44,262 bases of DNA from Pasteurellaceae bacterium (GTDB lineage Bacteria; Pseudomonadota; Gammaproteobacteria; Enterobacterales; Pasteurellaceae), in assembly GCA_030527795.1 (NCBI GenBank), contig JAUNAB010000016.1, positions 1 to 44,262 of the forward strand, written 5' to 3'. Below, piece by piece: positions 10,532 through 22,616 of the stretch. The position numbers were made by a program, and so were the translations under genes. Positions within the stretch are counted from its first letter, which is position 1. Each line of letters starts with the position of its first letter. The notes below the pieces were generated by a model that was not told the DNA's origin, did no database searches, and saw only the letters and a program-made list of their open reading frames with translations.

Positions 10532-10570
10532 CGATTTTGCAAAATTAAATATTATTAGAGGTGATGGCAT

Positions 10571-10786
10571 ATGCCAGTAATTAAAGTCCGTGAAAACGAA
10601 TCATTTGACGTAGCATTACGTCGTTTCAAACGCTCTTGCGAAAAAGCAGGTATCTTAGCAGAAGTTCGCGCACGTGAATTCTATGAAAAACCTGCGGCAA
10701 TTCGCAAACGTGAAAATGCAACCCGTGCAAAACGTCACGCAAAACGTGTAGCACGCGAAAATGCACGCAACACACGTTTATACTAA
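10571..10786 (+). CDS. rpsU: 30S ribosomal protein S21
   Basis: S21 is a small basic protein needed for mRNA binding during initiation. It has 71 residues, starts [20 protein letters not shown], and has a basic C terminus ending in ARNTRLY. It is the first gene of the rpsU-dnaG-rpoD macromolecular synthesis operon. An AGAGGTGA Shine-Dalgarno lies upstream of the chosen ATG. A strong terminator behind it should lower dnaG and rpoD expression relative to S21, as in E. coli. Confidence 0.97.
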   Translation: MPVIKVRENESFDVALRRFKRSCEKAGILAEVRAREFYEKPAAIRKRENATRAKRHAKRVARENARNTRLY

Positions 10787-10819
10787 TTAGATTTTTTAAT
10801 TTAATTAACTCGAGTTTAG

Positions 10820-10854
10820 CAAAACCGTGATACAGCAGTTTCACGGTTTTTTGC
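10820..10854 (+). terminator. terminator between rpsU and dnaG
   Basis: AAAACCGTGA (10821-10830) pairs with TCACGGTTTT (10841-10850) across a 10-base loop, with TT then GC after the stem. E. coli also has an internal terminator here that tunes the rpsU to dnaG ratio. Confidence 0.85.
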
Positions 10855-10879
10855 AATTCTATTAGTCAAGAGAATCATT

Positions 10880-12670
10880 ATGTCTGGCCCCGTTCCACGT
10901 TCCTTTATCAACGACATTATCGCCAAAGCAGATATTGTTGATGTGGTTAACTCGCGTGTAAAACTCAAAAAAGCGGGGACGAATAATTATCAAGCCTGTT
11001 GTCCATTTCATCACGAGAAAACGCCGTCCTTTACCGTTAGTAAAAGTAAACAATTTTACCATTGCTTTGGTTGTGGAGCGCACGGCAACGCACTGAGTTT
11101 CTTAATGGAATATGATAAACTTGAATTCTTAGAAGCGGTTGAAGAACTGGCAAATATGCTAGGACTTGATGTGCCACGCGATCCTAATTTCAAGAAAAAT
11201 GATAAACCGCAAGTCAACTATCAAACAAAACGCGATTTATATGAACTAATGGGAGCTATTGCTCAATTTTATCAGCAACAACTTCCACAATATTCTTCTG
11301 CACAAGCCTATTTACAACAGCGTGGTTTATCCAACGAGATTATCACTCGCTTTGGCATCGGTTTTGTGCCAGATAGTTTTAACACTGTGCTACGCCAATT
11401 CGGATATGATAGAACACAACAACAGCACTTATTAGAACTGGGTATGCTCTCACGCAATGAGCAAGGAGATAAAATTTACGATCGTTTTCGTCATCGTATT
11501 ATGTTCCCTATTCGTGATCGTCGTGGTCGTGTCATTGCTTTTGGTGGGCGAGTACTTGGCGATGAAAAACCGAAATATTTAAATTCCCCTGAAACCGTTA
11601 CCTATCATAAGGGTAGCGAACTCTACGGGTTATTTGAAGTACTACAACAAAATGACTCGCCAGAACAGTTATTAGTTGTTGAAGGTTATATGGACGTGGT
11701 TGCCTTGGCGCAGTTTGGTGTGGATTATGCGGTGGCATCCTTAGGGACTGCGACCACACCAGAGCAATTACAACAAGCTTTTCGGGTTACCGACCAAATT
11801 GTTTGTTGCTACGATGGCGACCGTGCAGGTCGTGATGCTGCTTGGCGTGCATTACAAAATGCCTTGCCATTGCTTGAAGACGGCCGTCAACTAAAATTTG
11901 CGTTTTTGCCTGATGGGGAAGATCCTGACACCTTTATTCGCCAATATGGTAAAACGGAATTTGAACAATATTTACAAAAAGCTCAAAGTTTAAGTGATTT
12001 TTTATTTGCCCATTTGCTTGACCCTAATCTTGATCACCCTGTTGATCTATCAACTAAGGAAGGTAAGAGCAAACTTGCGGCATTAGCTATCCCCTTAATT
12101 AAACAAATCCCTGGCGAAATGTTGCGTTTATATTTACGCAATATCTTGGCACAAAAACTGGGAGTGATCGATCAACGCCAATTAGATGACTTGCTGCCAA
12201 CTCAGGCTAAAAAAACGCAAACAGTAAATAGGGCATTGCAAACAAGTGATGTAAAAAAAACGCCTATTCGTATGCTCATCGCCTTGCTATTACAAAATCC
12301 TAAACTAGCAATTGGCTATGACGGCAATCGCTATGATCTTGATGTACTTGAGCCATTACGATTACCAGGGTTTGATTTATTTAAACAGTTAATGACCCTA
12401 TGTTATGACAATGTTGATATCAAAATGGGACAAATTTTAGAGTATTGGCGTGACACAAAATATCAACAACCCCTTGAAATTTTAGCAACTTGGGATCATC
12501 TAATTGATCCAGATAAAATAGCACTCACGTTTACTGATAATTTAAGCTATTTATATGCACAACTCACAGAACATCGCATTGAAGAACTCATCGCCAAAGA
12601 TCGTACCACATGTTTATCCTTATCAGAAAAACAAGAATTGGCAACATTGTTAACAAATCGTGCGAGTTAA
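10880..12670 (+). CDS. dnaG: DNA primase
   Basis: DnaG makes RNA primers for the replication fork. The N-terminal CHC2 zinc-finger spans CCPFHHEKTPSF to YHCFGCGAHG (residues 40-65). The catalytic core includes YLQQRGLS and FGGRVLGDEKPKYLNSPET. The TOPRIM domain has VVEGYMDVVAL and CYDGDRAGRDA, and the last 150 or so residues are the DnaB-helicase-interacting domain. 596 residues is a normal length. AAGAGAA lies before the ATG. Translation would follow read-through of the rpsU terminator. Confidence 0.97.
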   Translation: MSGPVPRSFINDIIAKADIVDVVNSRVKLKKAGTNNYQACCPFHHEKTPSFTVSKSKQFYHCFGCGAHGNALSFLMEYDKLEFLEAVEELANMLGLDVPRDPNFKKNDKPQVNYQTKRDLYELMGAIAQFYQQQLPQYSSAQAYLQQRGLSNEIITRFGIGFVPDSFNTVLRQFGYDRTQQQHLLELGMLSRNEQGDKIYDRFRHRIMFPIRDRRGRVIAFGGRVLGDEKPKYLNSPETVTYHKGSELYGLFEVLQQNDSPEQLLVVEGYMDVVALAQFGVDYAVASLGTATTPEQLQQAFRVTDQIVCCYDGDRAGRDAAWRALQNALPLLEDGRQLKFAFLPDGEDPDTFIRQYGKTEFEQYLQKAQSLSDFLFAHLLDPNLDHPVDLSTKEGKSKLAALAIPLIKQIPGEMLRLYLRNILAQKLGVIDQRQLDDLLPTQAKKTQTVNRALQTSDVKKTPIRMLIALLLQNPKLAIGYDGNRYDLDVLEPLRLPGFDLFKQLMTLCYDNVDIKMGQILEYWRDTKYQQPLEILATWDHLIDPDKIALTFTDNLSYLYAQLTEHRIEELIAKDRTTCLSLSEKQELATLLTNRAS

Positions 12671-12741
12671 TGCTAGAGAAACCCTACTAACAGTGGTAAA
12701 ATCCACAATCTTTTTACAAATTTAATAGGCGGAGACCGAAT

Positions 12742-14625
12742 ATGGACCAAACTCAACAATCTTTCGATGACAATCAAGAGTCGCAGTTGAAATTGTTAAT
12801 CGCGCAAGGACGTGAACAAGGTTATCTTACCCTCGCCGAAATCAACGATCACCTGCCTGAAGGTTTAGCCGACAGCGATCAAATTGATGATATTATCCAA
12901 ATGATCAGCGATATGGGTATTCAAGTGCTTGAAAGTGCCCCTGATGCCGATGACCTTATGCTAAACGAAAGCATTGCAGATGAAGATGCGGTTGAAGAAG
13001 CCGCACAGGTTTTATCCAGTGTTGAAGCAGAACTCGGTAGAACAACCGATCCTGTTCGTATGTATATGCGTGAAATGGGAAGCGTTGAATTACTCACTCG
13101 TGAAGGCGAAATTGACATTGCGAAACGCATTGAAGATGGTATTAATGAAGTACAAAGCACCATCACCGAATATCCAGAAGCACTCACGTTCCTATTAGAA
13201 CAATATCAAGCAGTAGAAGAAGGCACTGTTCGTTTAGTGGATATTATTAGTGGCTTTGTTGATCCCAATGATCTCACGGAAGAAGTCGCTGAAATTGATG
13301 AAGAACTGGCTGAAGACGATGAAGAAACTGAAGTTAATCCTGCCGATCTTGATGACGATGAAGAAGACGAAGAAAGTGAAAACAATGACAATACTAGCGA
13401 TGAAAGCGATAGTAGCATTGATCCAGAAGTTGCTCGTGAAAAATTTACCCAACTCAAAGAACAACATGAGAAAACGCTCTCAGCAATTGAAAAACACGGG
13501 CGTACACATAAAAAGTCCAAAGAACAAATGCACTTGCTCTCGGAGATCTTTACTCAATTCCGTTTAGTCCCTCGTCAATTTGATACTTTAGTTTATCAAG
13601 TAACGAGCATCACAAAACGTGTGCGTGCGCAAGAACGTCAAATTCAGCGTTGGGTTATTGATTACGCCAAAATGCCTAAAGACCAATTTTTGAAAGTTTT
13701 TCCAGGCAAAGAAATTAACGATGCGTGGTTAACTAAAGCACTTTCCTCAAGCAAAACTTGGGCTCCTAAACTTGAAAAATATGCGGATAACATTCGCCAG
13801 GCAATTCAACAATTACAACAAATTGAAATTGAGAGTCACTTAAGCGTACAACAACTTCGCGATATTGGCGAACGTATTGCGCAAGGCGAACTAAAAGCAC
13901 GCCGAGCCAAAAAAGAAATGGTCGAAGCGAACTTACGTTTAGTGATTTCCATTGCGAAAAAATATACTAACCGTGGTCTACAATTCCTTGATTTAATTCA
14001 AGAAGGGAATATTGGTTTGATGAAAGCGGTAGATAAATTTGAATATCGCCGTGGTTATAAATTTTCAACCTATGCAACTTGGTGGATTCGCCAAGCTATT
14101 ACGCGTTCTATCGCGGATCAAGCTCGCACAATTCGCATTCCTGTGCATATGATTGAAACCATTAATAAACTAAACCGTATTTCACGCCAATGCTTACAAG
14201 AAATGGGACGTGAAGCGACCCCTGAAGAATTAGCAGAACGAATGGGGATGCCTGAAGATAAAATTCGTAAAGTGCTAAAAATTGCTAAAGAGCCGATCTC
14301 AATGGAAACCCCAATCGGTGATGATGACGATTCACATTTAGGTGATTTTATTGAAGATAGCACCCTTGAATTGCCACTTGACTCTGCTACAGCACAAAGT
14401 CTGAAATTGGCAACAAATGAAGTGTTGGAAGGGCTGACACCACGTGAATCAAAAGTATTGCGTATGCGTTTCGGCATTGATATGAATACCGACCACACGT
14501 TAGAAGAAGTAGGAAAACAATTTAATGTGACCCGTGAGCGTATTCGTCAAATTGAAGCAAAAGCATTGCGAAAACTGCGTCATCCAAGCCGCTCTGAAAC
14601 GCTGCGTAGTTTCTTAGATGAATAG
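12742..14625 (+). CDS. rpoD: RNA polymerase sigma factor RpoD (sigma-70)
   Basis: RpoD is the primary sigma factor. Region 1.1 occupies the N terminus. The non-conserved insert has a very acidic stretch near residues 190-225 ([13 protein letters not shown] and neighbours). Region 2 contains [19 protein letters not shown] and [17 protein letters not shown]. Region 4 carries the helix-turn-helix [20 protein letters not shown]. At 627 residues it is slightly longer than E. coli RpoD (613). GGCGGAGA precedes the start. It is the last gene of the operon. Confidence 0.98.
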   Translation: MDQTQQSFDDNQESQLKLLIAQGREQGYLTLAEINDHLPEGLADSDQIDDIIQMISDMGIQVLESAPDADDLMLNESIADEDAVEEAAQVLSSVEAELGRTTDPVRMYMREMGSVELLTREGEIDIAKRIEDGINEVQSTITEYPEALTFLLEQYQAVEEGTVRLVDIISGFVDPNDLTEEVAEIDEELAEDDEETEVNPADLDDDEEDEESENNDNTSDESDSSIDPEVAREKFTQLKEQHEKTLSAIEKHGRTHKKSKEQMHLLSEIFTQFRLVPRQFDTLVYQVTSITKRVRAQERQIQRWVIDYAKMPKDQFLKVFPGKEINDAWLTKALSSSKTWAPKLEKYADNIRQAIQQLQQIEIESHLSVQQLRDIGERIAQGELKARRAKKEMVEANLRLVISIAKKYTNRGLQFLDLIQEGNIGLMKAVDKFEYRRGYKFSTYATWWIRQAITRSIADQARTIRIPVHMIETINKLNRISRQCLQEMGREATPEELAERMGMPEDKIRKVLKIAKEPISMETPIGDDDDSHLGDFIEDSTLELPLDSATAQSLKLATNEVLEGLTPRESKVLRMRFGIDMNTDHTLEEVGKQFNVTRERIRQIEAKALRKLRHPSRSETLRSFLDE

Positions 14626-14640
14626 ACAATAAACCAAAGT

Positions 14641-14668
14641 AAAAAGCACCTGAAAGGGTGCTTTTTTG
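14641..14668 (+). terminator. terminator of rpoD
   Basis: AAAAAGCACC (14641-14650) pairs with GGTGCTTTTT, followed by T. It starts 15 bases after the rpoD stop. Confidence 0.9.
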
Positions 14669-14673
14669 TTATC

Positions 14674-14717
14674 AAAACCGCGGATAAAAATTCATTCGTT
14701 TTTTTAACCGCGATTTT
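14674..14717 (-). terminator. paired-repeat hairpin at the 3' end of argF
   Basis: AAAACCGCGGATAAAAA and the inverted TTTTTAACCGCGATTTT face each other around a spacer containing CATTCG. Both arms are imperfect copies of the repeat (ACCGCGGA and ACCGCGAT). The element sits between the convergent rpoD and argF genes, seven bases from the argF stop, and could terminate argF. Confidence 0.7.
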
Positions 14718-14723
14718 CGGTAG

Positions 14724-15728
14724 TTAAGCCAAACTTGAGTAGAGTACCGCTTTAATCGTATGCATACGGTTTTCTGCTTGTTCAAAGGCAATATTCATTG
14801 GCGATTCAAAGACATCTTCCGTTACCTCAATCCCATTCGCTAACTGCGGATATTGTTCGGCGATTTGACGACCAAGTTCGGTTTCACAATTATGATAAGC
14901 AGGTAAACAATGCATAAATTTCACGTGAGGATTACCTGTGCGTGCCATTAATTCAGTGGTGACCTGATAAGGCATCAATAACGCAATGCGTTCACCCCAA
15001 GTTTCAAGCGGTTCGCCCATTGATACCCAAACATCCGTATGCACAAAATCAACATCAGCAACGGCGGCATCAATCTCTTCCGTGACGGTAATTCTTGCAC
15101 CACTTTCTTTAGCAAATGCCAAACAAAGATCAACTAAATGCTGTTCAGGCAATAAAGCTTTGGGTGCACAAATTCGCACATCCATTCCCAATTTTGCCCC
15201 AATCAACAATAAGGAATTACCCATATTATTACGTGCATCGCCAATATAGACATATTTAATTTGTTTCAGCGGTTTATCGCTATGCTCAATCATTGTCAAC
15301 ACATCAGCAAGCATTTGGGTTGGATGAAATTCATCAGTTAAGCCGTTAAACACTGGTACGCCTGAATATTGAGCCAATTCATTAACAACACTCTGTTTAA
15401 AACCGCGGTATTCAATGGCATCATACAAACGCCCCAATACACGAGCCGTGTCTTTAATGCTCTCTTTATGCCCAATTTGTGAAGACTCAGGATCAATATA
15501 GGTAACATTCGCCCCTTGATCATAAGCCGCAATTTCAAATGAACAGCGTGTGCGAGTAGAAGTTTTTGCAAAAATCAATGCGATATTTTTGCCCTTTAAC
15601 TTTTGCTGTTCAGTGCCTGAATATTTCGCACGTTTCAAATCACGGGCTAAATTAAGCAAATACAGTATTTCACGCTCAGTATGATTAACAAGGCTAAGCA
15701 AATGTCTATTTTTTAAATTTAACGCCAT
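14724..15728 (-). CDS. argF: ornithine carbamoyltransferase
   Basis: This enzyme makes citrulline from ornithine and carbamoyl phosphate in arginine metabolism. The 334-residue protein has the carbamoyl phosphate motif STRTRCSFE near residue 57, [12 protein letters not shown], the ornithine-binding DVWVSMGE and the active-site loop FMHCLPAYH. It stands alone, without carbamate kinase or arginine deiminase genes next to it. That favours the biosynthetic name argF, though Haemophilus orthologues are often called arcB. A repeat core at 15402 lies in the gene, giving YRGFKQ. I saw no clear ARG box upstream. Confidence 0.93.
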   Translation of the reverse strand: MALNLKNRHLLSLVNHTEREILYLLNLARDLKRAKYSGTEQQKLKGKNIALIFAKTSTRTRCSFEIAAYDQGANVTYIDPESSQIGHKESIKDTARVLGRLYDAIEYRGFKQSVVNELAQYSGVPVFNGLTDEFHPTQMLADVLTMIEHSDKPLKQIKYVYIGDARNNMGNSLLLIGAKLGMDVRICAPKALLPEQHLVDLCLAFAKESGARITVTEEIDAAVADVDFVHTDVWVSMGEPLETWGERIALLMPYQVTTELMARTGNPHVKFMHCLPAYHNCETELGRQIAEQYPQLANGIEVTEDVFESPMNIAFEQAENRMHTIKAVLYSSLA

Positions 15729-15797
15729 AATAACTATCCTTCTTGTTGATTAAAATTACTGATCCTAATTCTTTTTCTAGCTAAAAACATACGATGA

Positions 15798-15814
15798 TTT
15801 TTGACCGCGGTTTT
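15798..15814 (-). repeat. single repeat copy after mnmE
   Basis: Minus strand AAAACCGCGGTCAAAAA, exact core 15804-15811, two bases past the mnmE stop. The plus-strand extension GGCTATTT is shared with the copies at 17252 and 43969. Confidence 0.75.
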
Positions 15815-15816
15815 GG

Positions 15817-17211
15817 CTATTTTCCAATACAAAATGAACTAAAAATATTCCCTAATAGATCATCGGAAGTAAATCGTCCTGTTATTTCACTCAACTGATT
15901 TTGTACTAAACGCAATTCTTCCGCTAACAACTCGCCCGCATAAAATTGCGTCAGTTGAAGATGCCCTTGTTGTAAATGATAATCCGCTCGCTCAAGTGCT
16001 TCTAAATGGCGACGACGTGCTAAAAAGCCCCCTTCTACGCCCGTTTGATAACCCATTATCTGCTTCAGATGCTCACGTAACAACGCTATTCCTTGTTGCG
16101 TACGAGCGGACAAGGTAATAATAGTAAAGCCCTCTTGCTCATACAAGCTCTCTGTTTCGCCACTCAAATCGGCTTTATTACGAATCAGGGTCACAGGCAC
16201 ATTACGAAGGAATTTATCCAAAAACTCCCGTTGAATTTGTGCCAAATTTTCACTTTCAGGATCCGTACTATCAAGCATTAGCAATACACGATCGGCTTGT
16301 TCAATTTCATTCCACGCACGCGTAATGCCAATACGTTCCACTTCATCAGTAGCATCACGCAAACCCGCCGTATCAATAATATGAAGCGGCATTCCGTCAA
16401 TATGGATATGCTCACGCAACACATCACGGGTCGTGCCTGCAATATCTGTCACAATCGCCGCTTCACGCCCTGCTAACGCATTAAGCAAACTGGATTTTCC
16501 CGCATTCGGACGCCCTGCAATCACGACTTTCATTCCTTCGCGTAAAATCGTTCCTTGCTTTGCTTCTGCCCGCACCCGTTGCAATTGTGCAATAATATCA
16601 TTCAAATGCCCTTCAATTTTCCCGTCAGCAAGAAAATCAATTTCTTCATCGGGAAAGTCAATCGCCGCTTCAACATAGGTTCGCAAGTAAATAACCTGTT
16701 CAACTAACTTATTGACTTTATTAGAAAATTCGCCTTGAAGCGATTTTAATGCAGAACGTGCTGCTTGCTCGGAACTGGCATCAATAAGATCCGCGATCGC
16801 TTCTGCTTGTGCTAAATCTAATTTATCATTTAAAAACGCCTGTTCTGAAAATTCCCCTGGACGAGCGAGCCGAACGCCTTTAACTTGCAAAATTCGTTTC
16901 AATAATAAATCAAGCACCACTTGTCCGCCGTGTCCTTGCAATTCTAAAATATCTTCACCCGTAAAAGAATGAGGGGCTTTGAAATACAAGGCAATACCTT
17001 GATCCAAAGTGCTACCGTCTTGATCTTTAAAGGGTAAATAATTGGCTAAACGCGGTTTTAAGGTTTTACCCAATACGTGTAACGCCACTTCATTAGCTAG
17101 TGGTCCAGATACCCGTAAAATACCGACACCGCCACGTCCAATCGGCGTGGCTTGTGCTACGATAGTGTCTTTTTCAATTGTACTTATCTCTGTTTGCTTA
17201 TCTTGCATCAT
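15817..17211 (-). CDS. mnmE: tRNA modification GTPase MnmE
   Basis: MnmE works with MnmG to install carboxymethylaminomethyl groups on U34 of tRNAs. The N-terminal formyl-THF-binding domain starts [16 protein letters not shown]. The inserted G domain has [25 protein letters not shown] and NKADL. The C-terminal FCIGK is the invariant motif with the catalytic cysteine. There are 464 residues if the first of two tandem ATGs is used; AAAAGGA lies just upstream. It follows dnaE on the same strand with a 53-base gap holding a repeat. Confidence 0.96.
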   Translation of the reverse strand: MMQDKQTEISTIEKDTIVAQATPIGRGGVGILRVSGPLANEVALHVLGKTLKPRLANYLPFKDQDGSTLDQGIALYFKAPHSFTGEDILELQGHGGQVVLDLLLKRILQVKGVRLARPGEFSEQAFLNDKLDLAQAEAIADLIDASSEQAARSALKSLQGEFSNKVNKLVEQVIYLRTYVEAAIDFPDEEIDFLADGKIEGHLNDIIAQLQRVRAEAKQGTILREGMKVVIAGRPNAGKSSLLNALAGREAAIVTDIAGTTRDVLREHIHIDGMPLHIIDTAGLRDATDEVERIGITRAWNEIEQADRVLLMLDSTDPESENLAQIQREFLDKFLRNVPVTLIRNKADLSGETESLYEQEGFTIITLSARTQQGIALLREHLKQIMGYQTGVEGGFLARRRHLEALERADYHLQQGHLQLTQFYAGELLAEELRLVQNQLSEITGRFTSDDLLGNIFSSFCIGK

Positions 17212-17245
17212 TATTCCTTTTCATTTCGCCATAAAAACAACAGTA

Positions 17246-17262
17246 TTTTTGACCGCGGTTTT
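17246..17262 (-). repeat. single repeat copy between dnaE and mnmE
   Basis: Minus strand AAAACCGCGGTCAAAAA, exact core 17252-17259, six bases after the dnaE stop, followed at a short distance by a T-rich block (TTGTTTTTA). Confidence 0.75.
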
Positions 17263-17264
17263 GG

Positions 17265-20200
17265 CTATTCAAATTCTAGCTCTACGCTATTTTCGCCGAG
17301 AAGCTCAACCAATTTTGACAATAGCTCATCAGTTGGATTAACGTACCATTGCACCCCAATTTTAAGTAAACCGCACCCCTGTGGGCTACGGTAATAAATA
17401 TGGATAGGCAATGTGCCACCGCTAAATGGCGTCAGAATCTCTTTTAACTGACGGATGAATTGTGGCGTAATTTGAGCTTGCTGAATACAAATTGCTAAAC
17501 TTTTTGCATAACGCGAGCGTGCTTCATCTAAGGTCATTAATTCGCGTACAGACATACGCAAGCCTTGGCTATATTCATCAAAACTCACCTGTCCGCTGAC
17601 GATGACAATTTGATCTTTTTGTAATCTGTCGCCACATTTCTCTAATGCTTCGGCGAATAACGTAATATCTAAACGCCCTGATCGATCATCTAAGGTTGCA
17701 ATGCCTAAACGACTGCCTTTTTTAGTTACTACAAAACGTGCCTGAGTAATCAATCCACTTGCAATACTTACTTGCCCACGGCGATCTGGCGTGAGATCTT
17801 TTAGGCGATTTTTGCTGTAATGGCTTAGTTCTTTTAAATAACGACTAATCGGGTGACTACTTAAATACAAACCTAGGGTTTCACGTTCCCCGTCTAAAAT
17901 TTGTTTTTCAGACCATTTTGGTGTATTGGCATAAGCAATCTCAACATCTGCGTGACTTTCTGTCAATACGCCAAACATATCCACCTGTCCCATCGCTTCA
18001 TCTTTAGCGTGTTGATCCGAAGCACGCAACGCATCTTCAAGGTTTTTAGCTAACGCTGCACGATGTGGGCCCAATTTATCAAATGCCCCCGCCATAATAA
18101 GACTTTCAAAGGTACGGCGATTCACTTTTTTGAGATCCACACGCGCACATAAGTCAAACAAATCTTTGAAAATTCCGCCTTTCTCACGAGCTTCAACTAA
18201 GGCTTCAACAGGTCCTTCACCGACCCCTTTAATTGCCCCTAAACCATAAACGATCTCGCCTTGTTCATTCACGCTAAATTGGCGTTGCCCCGTGTTAATA
18301 TCAGGGGCAACCACGGTTAATCCCATACGCAAACATTCGTCATACAGCCCAACAATTTTGTCAGTATTATCCATCTCTGATGTCATTACCGCGGCCATAA
18401 ATTCCGCTGGATAATGTGCTTTCAGCCATAAGGTTTGATAAGAAACCAATGCATAAGCGGCTGAATGGGATTTATTAAAACCGTAACCTGCAAATTTTTC
18501 AACTAAGTCAAAAATTTTCATCGCAAGGTCGCCGTCAACCCCATTATTCACCGCCCCATCTTTGAAAACAGAACGCTGTTTTGCCATTTCTTCGGGCTTT
18601 TTCTTACCCATCGCACGCCGTAATAAGTCCGCCCCCCCTAAGGTATAGCCTGCTAATACCTGTGCAATTTGCATCACTTGCTCTTGATAGAGAATAATGC
18701 CGTAAGTAGGTTCTAAAATCGGTTTTAAGGATAAATGCTGATACTCTGCATCAGGATAGGACACTTCTTCCCGTCCGTGTTTACGGTCAATAAAGTTATC
18801 CACCATTCCCGACTGCAACGGACCTGGGCGAAATAAAGCCACTAACGCAATAATGTCTTCAAAACAGTCAGGCTTTAAACGTTTAATTAAATCCTTCATT
18901 CCTCGCGATTCTAGCTGGAAAACCGCGGTCGTTTCGGCGTTTAATAAAACAGAAAATGCCGTTTGATCATCTAATGGAATACGATCAATATCCACAAGCG
19001 GTTTATTTTCTTTCTTCATTCGTGCATTAACCATATCCAATGCCCATTTGATAATGGTTAAGGTACGCAATCCTAAGAAGTCAAATTTAACCAAGCCCGC
19101 ATATTCCACATCATTTTTATCAAAATGCGTAACAGGATGCTTGCCTTCGCTATCGCAATATAAAGGCGAGAAGTCTGTAATTTGCCCAGGGGAAATCACA
19201 ACGCCACCTGCGTGCTTACCTGCATTACGAGTGACGCCTTCCAGTTTACGTGCCATATCAATCAAGGCTTTAACTTCTTCATCACTATCGTAAGCAACTT
19301 GTAACTGCGGCTCAGCTTCAAAGGCTTTGCTTAACGTCATTCCAGGATCAAGGGGAATGAGTTTCGAAATGCGATCAACAAATCCGTAAGGATGCCCTAG
19401 CACACGCCCAACATCACGGATCACCGCTTTTGCCGCCATTGTGCCAAAGGTAATGATCTGCGATACCGCACCACGCCCATAGGTCTCAGCAACGTGCTCA
19501 ATCACACGGTCGCGACCGTCCATACAGAAATCCACGTCAAAGTCAGGCATTGATACCCGTTCGGGATTAAGAAAACGCTCAAAAAGCAAATCAAAGGCTA
19601 AGGGATCTAAATCGGTAATTTTTAAAGCGTAAGCCACTAGCGAACCCGCACCAGAGCCCCTTCCAGGTCCAACAGGAATATCATTATCCTTTGACCATTG
19701 AATAAACTCCATTACGATCAAAAAATACCCTGGGAAACCCATTTGATTAATTACACCCAGTTCAACGTCAAGACGCTCATCATATTCACCACGTCGTTTA
19801 GCACGTTCATCGGGATCAGGAAAAAGAAATTCCAAGCGTTGTTCTAACCCTTCGCGTGATTTTTGGACTAAAAATTCTTCTGTGCTTAATTCGCCCGTAG
19901 GAAACTGGGGCAAGAAATATTCCCCTAAACGAATGGTAACATTACAACGCTGAGCGATGCGTACCGTATTCTGCAATGCACTAGGAATATCCGCAAATAA
20001 CTCGCACATCTCTTGTTCAGAACGGAAATACTGTTGATTGGTGTAATGCTTTGGACGCTTAGGATCATCTAAGGTATAACCATCGTGGATAGCCACGCGA
20101 ATTTCGTGCGAGTCAAAATCCTCTGCAGCTAAAAAAACCACTTCATTCGTTGCAACCAAGGGCAGATCAAATTGTTGAGCTAAAGCTACTGCACCCTGAT

Positions 20201-20738
20201 TATAAATATCCTCATTCGGTTGCCCAATGCGACTTAAGCTCAAATAAAAATGGTCTGCAAAATGCGTTTGGTAAAATGCAAGCCCATTTTCAGCTTCCTG
20301 ATGATTACCTTTAATTAATTGCTGACCTATCTCACCTTTACGCCCAGAAAGGACAATCACGCCTTCCGCATAATCCGCAAGCCATTGCCGATCAAGATAA
20401 GGTAAATCCTCATAGCCATGCAAATAAGCCTTTGATAATAAAAGAGTAATGTTATGGTAGCCTACATTATTTTTAGCCAACAAGGTTAGCTCAAAACGTT
20501 CATCAGCATTTTGCTCACTTTGCACCAATACGTCAGCACCAATAATCGGTTTAATCCCATTTGATAAAGCTTCACCATAAAAACGGACTAACCCACAAAA
20601 ATTGGTAAAATCTGTCAGTGCCATCGCAACCATATTTTCATTTGCACAAGCCTTGAGCAATGGTTTCACTTTGGCAACCCCATCAATCATTGAGAAATCA
20701 CTATGGGTTTGCAAGTGGACAAAACGCGGTTCGGACAT
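17265..20738 (-). CDS. dnaE: DNA polymerase III alpha subunit
   Basis: DnaE is the catalytic subunit of the replicative polymerase. The 1157 residues match the proteobacterial family (about 1160). The PHP domain is at the N terminus ([13 protein letters not shown]). The palm-domain metal-binding acidic residues are in [16 protein letters not shown] near residue 400. [28 protein letters not shown] and [19 protein letters not shown] follow. The C-terminal third has the HhH and OB-fold regions and the tau-binding tail. A repeat core at 18922 encodes Thr-Ala-Val in [11 protein letters not shown], a conserved motif, so here the repeat fits existing coding sequence rather than adding residues. Confidence 0.98.
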   Translation of the reverse strand: MSEPRFVHLQTHSDFSMIDGVAKVKPLLKACANENMVAMALTDFTNFCGLVRFYGEALSNGIKPIIGADVLVQSEQNADERFELTLLAKNNVGYHNITLLLSKAYLHGYEDLPYLDRQWLADYAEGVIVLSGRKGEIGQQLIKGNHQEAENGLAFYQTHFADHFYLSLSRIGQPNEDIYNQGAVALAQQFDLPLVATNEVVFLAAEDFDSHEIRVAIHDGYTLDDPKRPKHYTNQQYFRSEQEMCELFADIPSALQNTVRIAQRCNVTIRLGEYFLPQFPTGELSTEEFLVQKSREGLEQRLEFLFPDPDERAKRRGEYDERLDVELGVINQMGFPGYFLIVMEFIQWSKDNDIPVGPGRGSGAGSLVAYALKITDLDPLAFDLLFERFLNPERVSMPDFDVDFCMDGRDRVIEHVAETYGRGAVSQIITFGTMAAKAVIRDVGRVLGHPYGFVDRISKLIPLDPGMTLSKAFEAEPQLQVAYDSDEEVKALIDMARKLEGVTRNAGKHAGGVVISPGQITDFSPLYCDSEGKHPVTHFDKNDVEYAGLVKFDFLGLRTLTIIKWALDMVNARMKKENKPLVDIDRIPLDDQTAFSVLLNAETTAVFQLESRGMKDLIKRLKPDCFEDIIALVALFRPGPLQSGMVDNFIDRKHGREEVSYPDAEYQHLSLKPILEPTYGIILYQEQVMQIAQVLAGYTLGGADLLRRAMGKKKPEEMAKQRSVFKDGAVNNGVDGDLAMKIFDLVEKFAGYGFNKSHSAAYALVSYQTLWLKAHYPAEFMAAVMTSEMDNTDKIVGLYDECLRMGLTVVAPDINTGQRQFSVNEQGEIVYGLGAIKGVGEGPVEALVEAREKGGIFKDLFDLCARVDLKKVNRRTFESLIMAGAFDKLGPHRAALAKNLEDALRASDQHAKDEAMGQVDMFGVLTESHADVEIAYANTPKWSEKQILDGERETLGLYLSSHPISRYLKELSHYSKNRLKDLTPDRRGQVSIASGLITQARFVVTKKGSRLGIATLDDRSGRLDITLFAEALEKCGDRLQKDQIVIVSGQVSFDEYSQGLRMSVRELMTLDEARSRYAKSLAICIQQAQITPQFIRQLKEILTPFSGGTLPIHIYYRSPQGCGLLKIGVQWYVNPTDELLSKLVELLGENSVELEFE

Positions 20739-20795
20739 AAAGATCCTTAGAGAATAAAAAAATTAACGCTATTCTACCTTAGTTTGCGATTGAGA

Positions 20796-20814
20796 AAAAC
20801 CGCGGATCAAAATC
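20796..20814 (+). repeat. variant repeat with extra A upstream of dnaE
   Basis: AAAACCGCGGATCAAAATC: CCGCGG is kept, with an extra A before TCAAAA, as at 4719. It is about 60 bases before the dnaE start codon. Confidence 0.6.
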
Positions 20815-20985
20815 CCAATGAATTTTCCAAGCTAATCCGATTTCAACTCACAATAATTGAACGATTAATTCACCACATAATGCCAACGTTGCACGACAGT
20901 TTTATCTTTTTCCAAGAAAAAACTGATTCATAATCAAGATGTTATCAGATTCACTACCTTGTTCTATTTACCGTTATCCAATCAT

Positions 20986-21030
20986 AAAAACCGCGATCAA
21001 AAATTTAAACGTTTTTTTGACCGCGGTTTT
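20986..21030. repeat. paired head-to-head repeats between rplQ and dnaE
   Basis: AAAAACCGCGATCAAAAAT (core altered to ACCGCGAT) and the inverted TTTTTTTGACCGCGGTTTT (exact core 21020-21027) are separated by a TTAAACG spacer. They can form a long hairpin with T runs on both sides. rplQ already has its own terminator, so this may be a back-up or purely an uptake element. Confidence 0.75.
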
Positions 21031-21130
21031 AACGTCATAATTGGCAACATAATCTCAGGGTGAATTCTCAGCGATGTTCTCTTTATAAAACCTTATTCAA
21101 TTAGGGTATCACATTGGAAATTAGATAAAT

Positions 21131-21157
21131 AAAAAAGCCCGCCGAAGCGAGCTTTTC
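21131..21157 (-). terminator. terminator of the alpha operon after rplQ
   Basis: In the minus direction AAGCTCGC and GCGGGCTT form an 8-bp stem with one G-U pair closed by the stable tetraloop TTCG, followed by TTTT. It begins 14 bases after the rplQ stop. Confidence 0.93.
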
Positions 21158-21171
21158 AATTTGACTAGAAA

Positions 21172-21579
<408 letters not shown>

Positions 21580-21594
21580 TTAACCTAATGACCA

Positions 21595-22584
21595 TTAATT
21601 TTCAGCAATACTTGCTGGTGGCCAATTCTCAAGGCGCATACCTAATGATAGGCCGCGTGATGCGAGTACATCCTTAATTTCAGTAAGTGATTTCTTACCA
21701 AGATTAGGCGTTTTAAGTAACTCAACTTCAGTACGCTGAACCAAATCACCGATATAATGAATTGTTTCTGCTTTCAAACAGTTAGCAGAACGAACTGTCA
21801 ACTCTAAATCATCAACTGGACGTAACAGAATTGGATCGAATTCTGGTTTCTCTTCTTTGATTTCAGGTTGACGAACATCACGCAAATCAACGAATGCATC
21901 AAGCTGCTCTGCTAAAATTGTTGCCGCACGACGAATTGCTTCTTCTGGATCAATAGTGCCGTTAGTTTCTAACTCAATAACTAATTTATCTAAGTCAGTA
22001 CGTTGTTCAACACGCGCCGCTTCTACATTATAAGCAATGCGATCTACTGGACTATAACAAGCATCTACTAATAGACGACCAATTGGACGATCATCATCCT
22101 GAGTATGTACACGTGCTGACGCAGGCACATAACCACGACCACGTTGAACACGGATACGCATATTAATTGATGCGCTTTCATCCGTTAAGTGGCAAATGAT
22201 ATGCTCAGGATTCACAATTTCAACATCACCATCATGGGTAATGTCAGCTGCAACAACAGGGCCAATTCCAGATTTGTTTAGTGTCAGAAAGACTTCGTCT
22301 TTATTCTGAACTTTAACCGCTAGGCCTTTTAAGTTTAGAAGCACTTCAAGAATATCTTCTTGAACCCCTTCTTTACTACTATACTCGTGCAATACGCCTT
22401 CAATTTCTACTTCAGTTACAGCACAACCTGGCATAGAAGATAGAAGAATTCGACGCAATGCATTACCTAGAGTATGACCAAAGCCACGCTCTAACGGTTC
22501 TAAAATCACTTTCGCATGAGTTGAACTAACTTGTTCAATATCTACTAAGTGTGGCTTTAAAAATTCTGTAACAGAACCCTGCAT
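21595..22584 (-). CDS. rpoA: RNA polymerase alpha subunit
   Basis: Alpha dimerises to nucleate RNA polymerase assembly and contacts activators and UP elements. The 329-residue protein has the assembly domain ([19 protein letters not shown] near residue 30). After a linker with [11 protein letters not shown] it has the C-terminal domain with [15 protein letters not shown] and [16 protein letters not shown], whose helices bind DNA and activators such as FNR. Its position between rpsD and rplQ is standard. Confidence 0.98.
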   Translation of the reverse strand: MQGSVTEFLKPHLVDIEQVSSTHAKVILEPLERGFGHTLGNALRRILLSSMPGCAVTEVEIEGVLHEYSSKEGVQEDILEVLLNLKGLAVKVQNKDEVFLTLNKSGIGPVVAADITHDGDVEIVNPEHIICHLTDESASINMRIRVQRGRGYVPASARVHTQDDDRPIGRLLVDACYSPVDRIAYNVEAARVEQRTDLDKLVIELETNGTIDPEEAIRRAATILAEQLDAFVDLRDVRQPEIKEEKPEFDPILLRPVDDLELTVRSANCLKAETIHYIGDLVQRTEVELLKTPNLGKKSLTEIKDVLASRGLSLGMRLENWPPASIAEN

Positions 22585-22616
22585 TTTATCCTCTCTTTGC
22601 TACTAAGCTTTAACTA

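Larger units (their letters stand above)
20739..21130. other. gene-free stretch upstream of dnaE
   Basis: About 390 bases between the dnaE start and the rplQ terminator hold no credible reading frame. They contain a variant repeat at 20796, a paired-repeat hairpin at 20986-21030, and presumably the dnaE promoter. Confidence 0.6.

Noticed and set aside
13206-13520. A 104-codon Ser-rich frame antisense to rpoD
   Set aside because: It is the mirror of the acidic Asp/Glu-rich stretch of sigma-70; GAA/GAT codons read backwards as Ser and Phe. No family resemblance or start signal.
15729-15797. An ARG box upstream of argF
   Set aside because: No sequence close to AATGAATAATTATTCATT was seen in the short gap.
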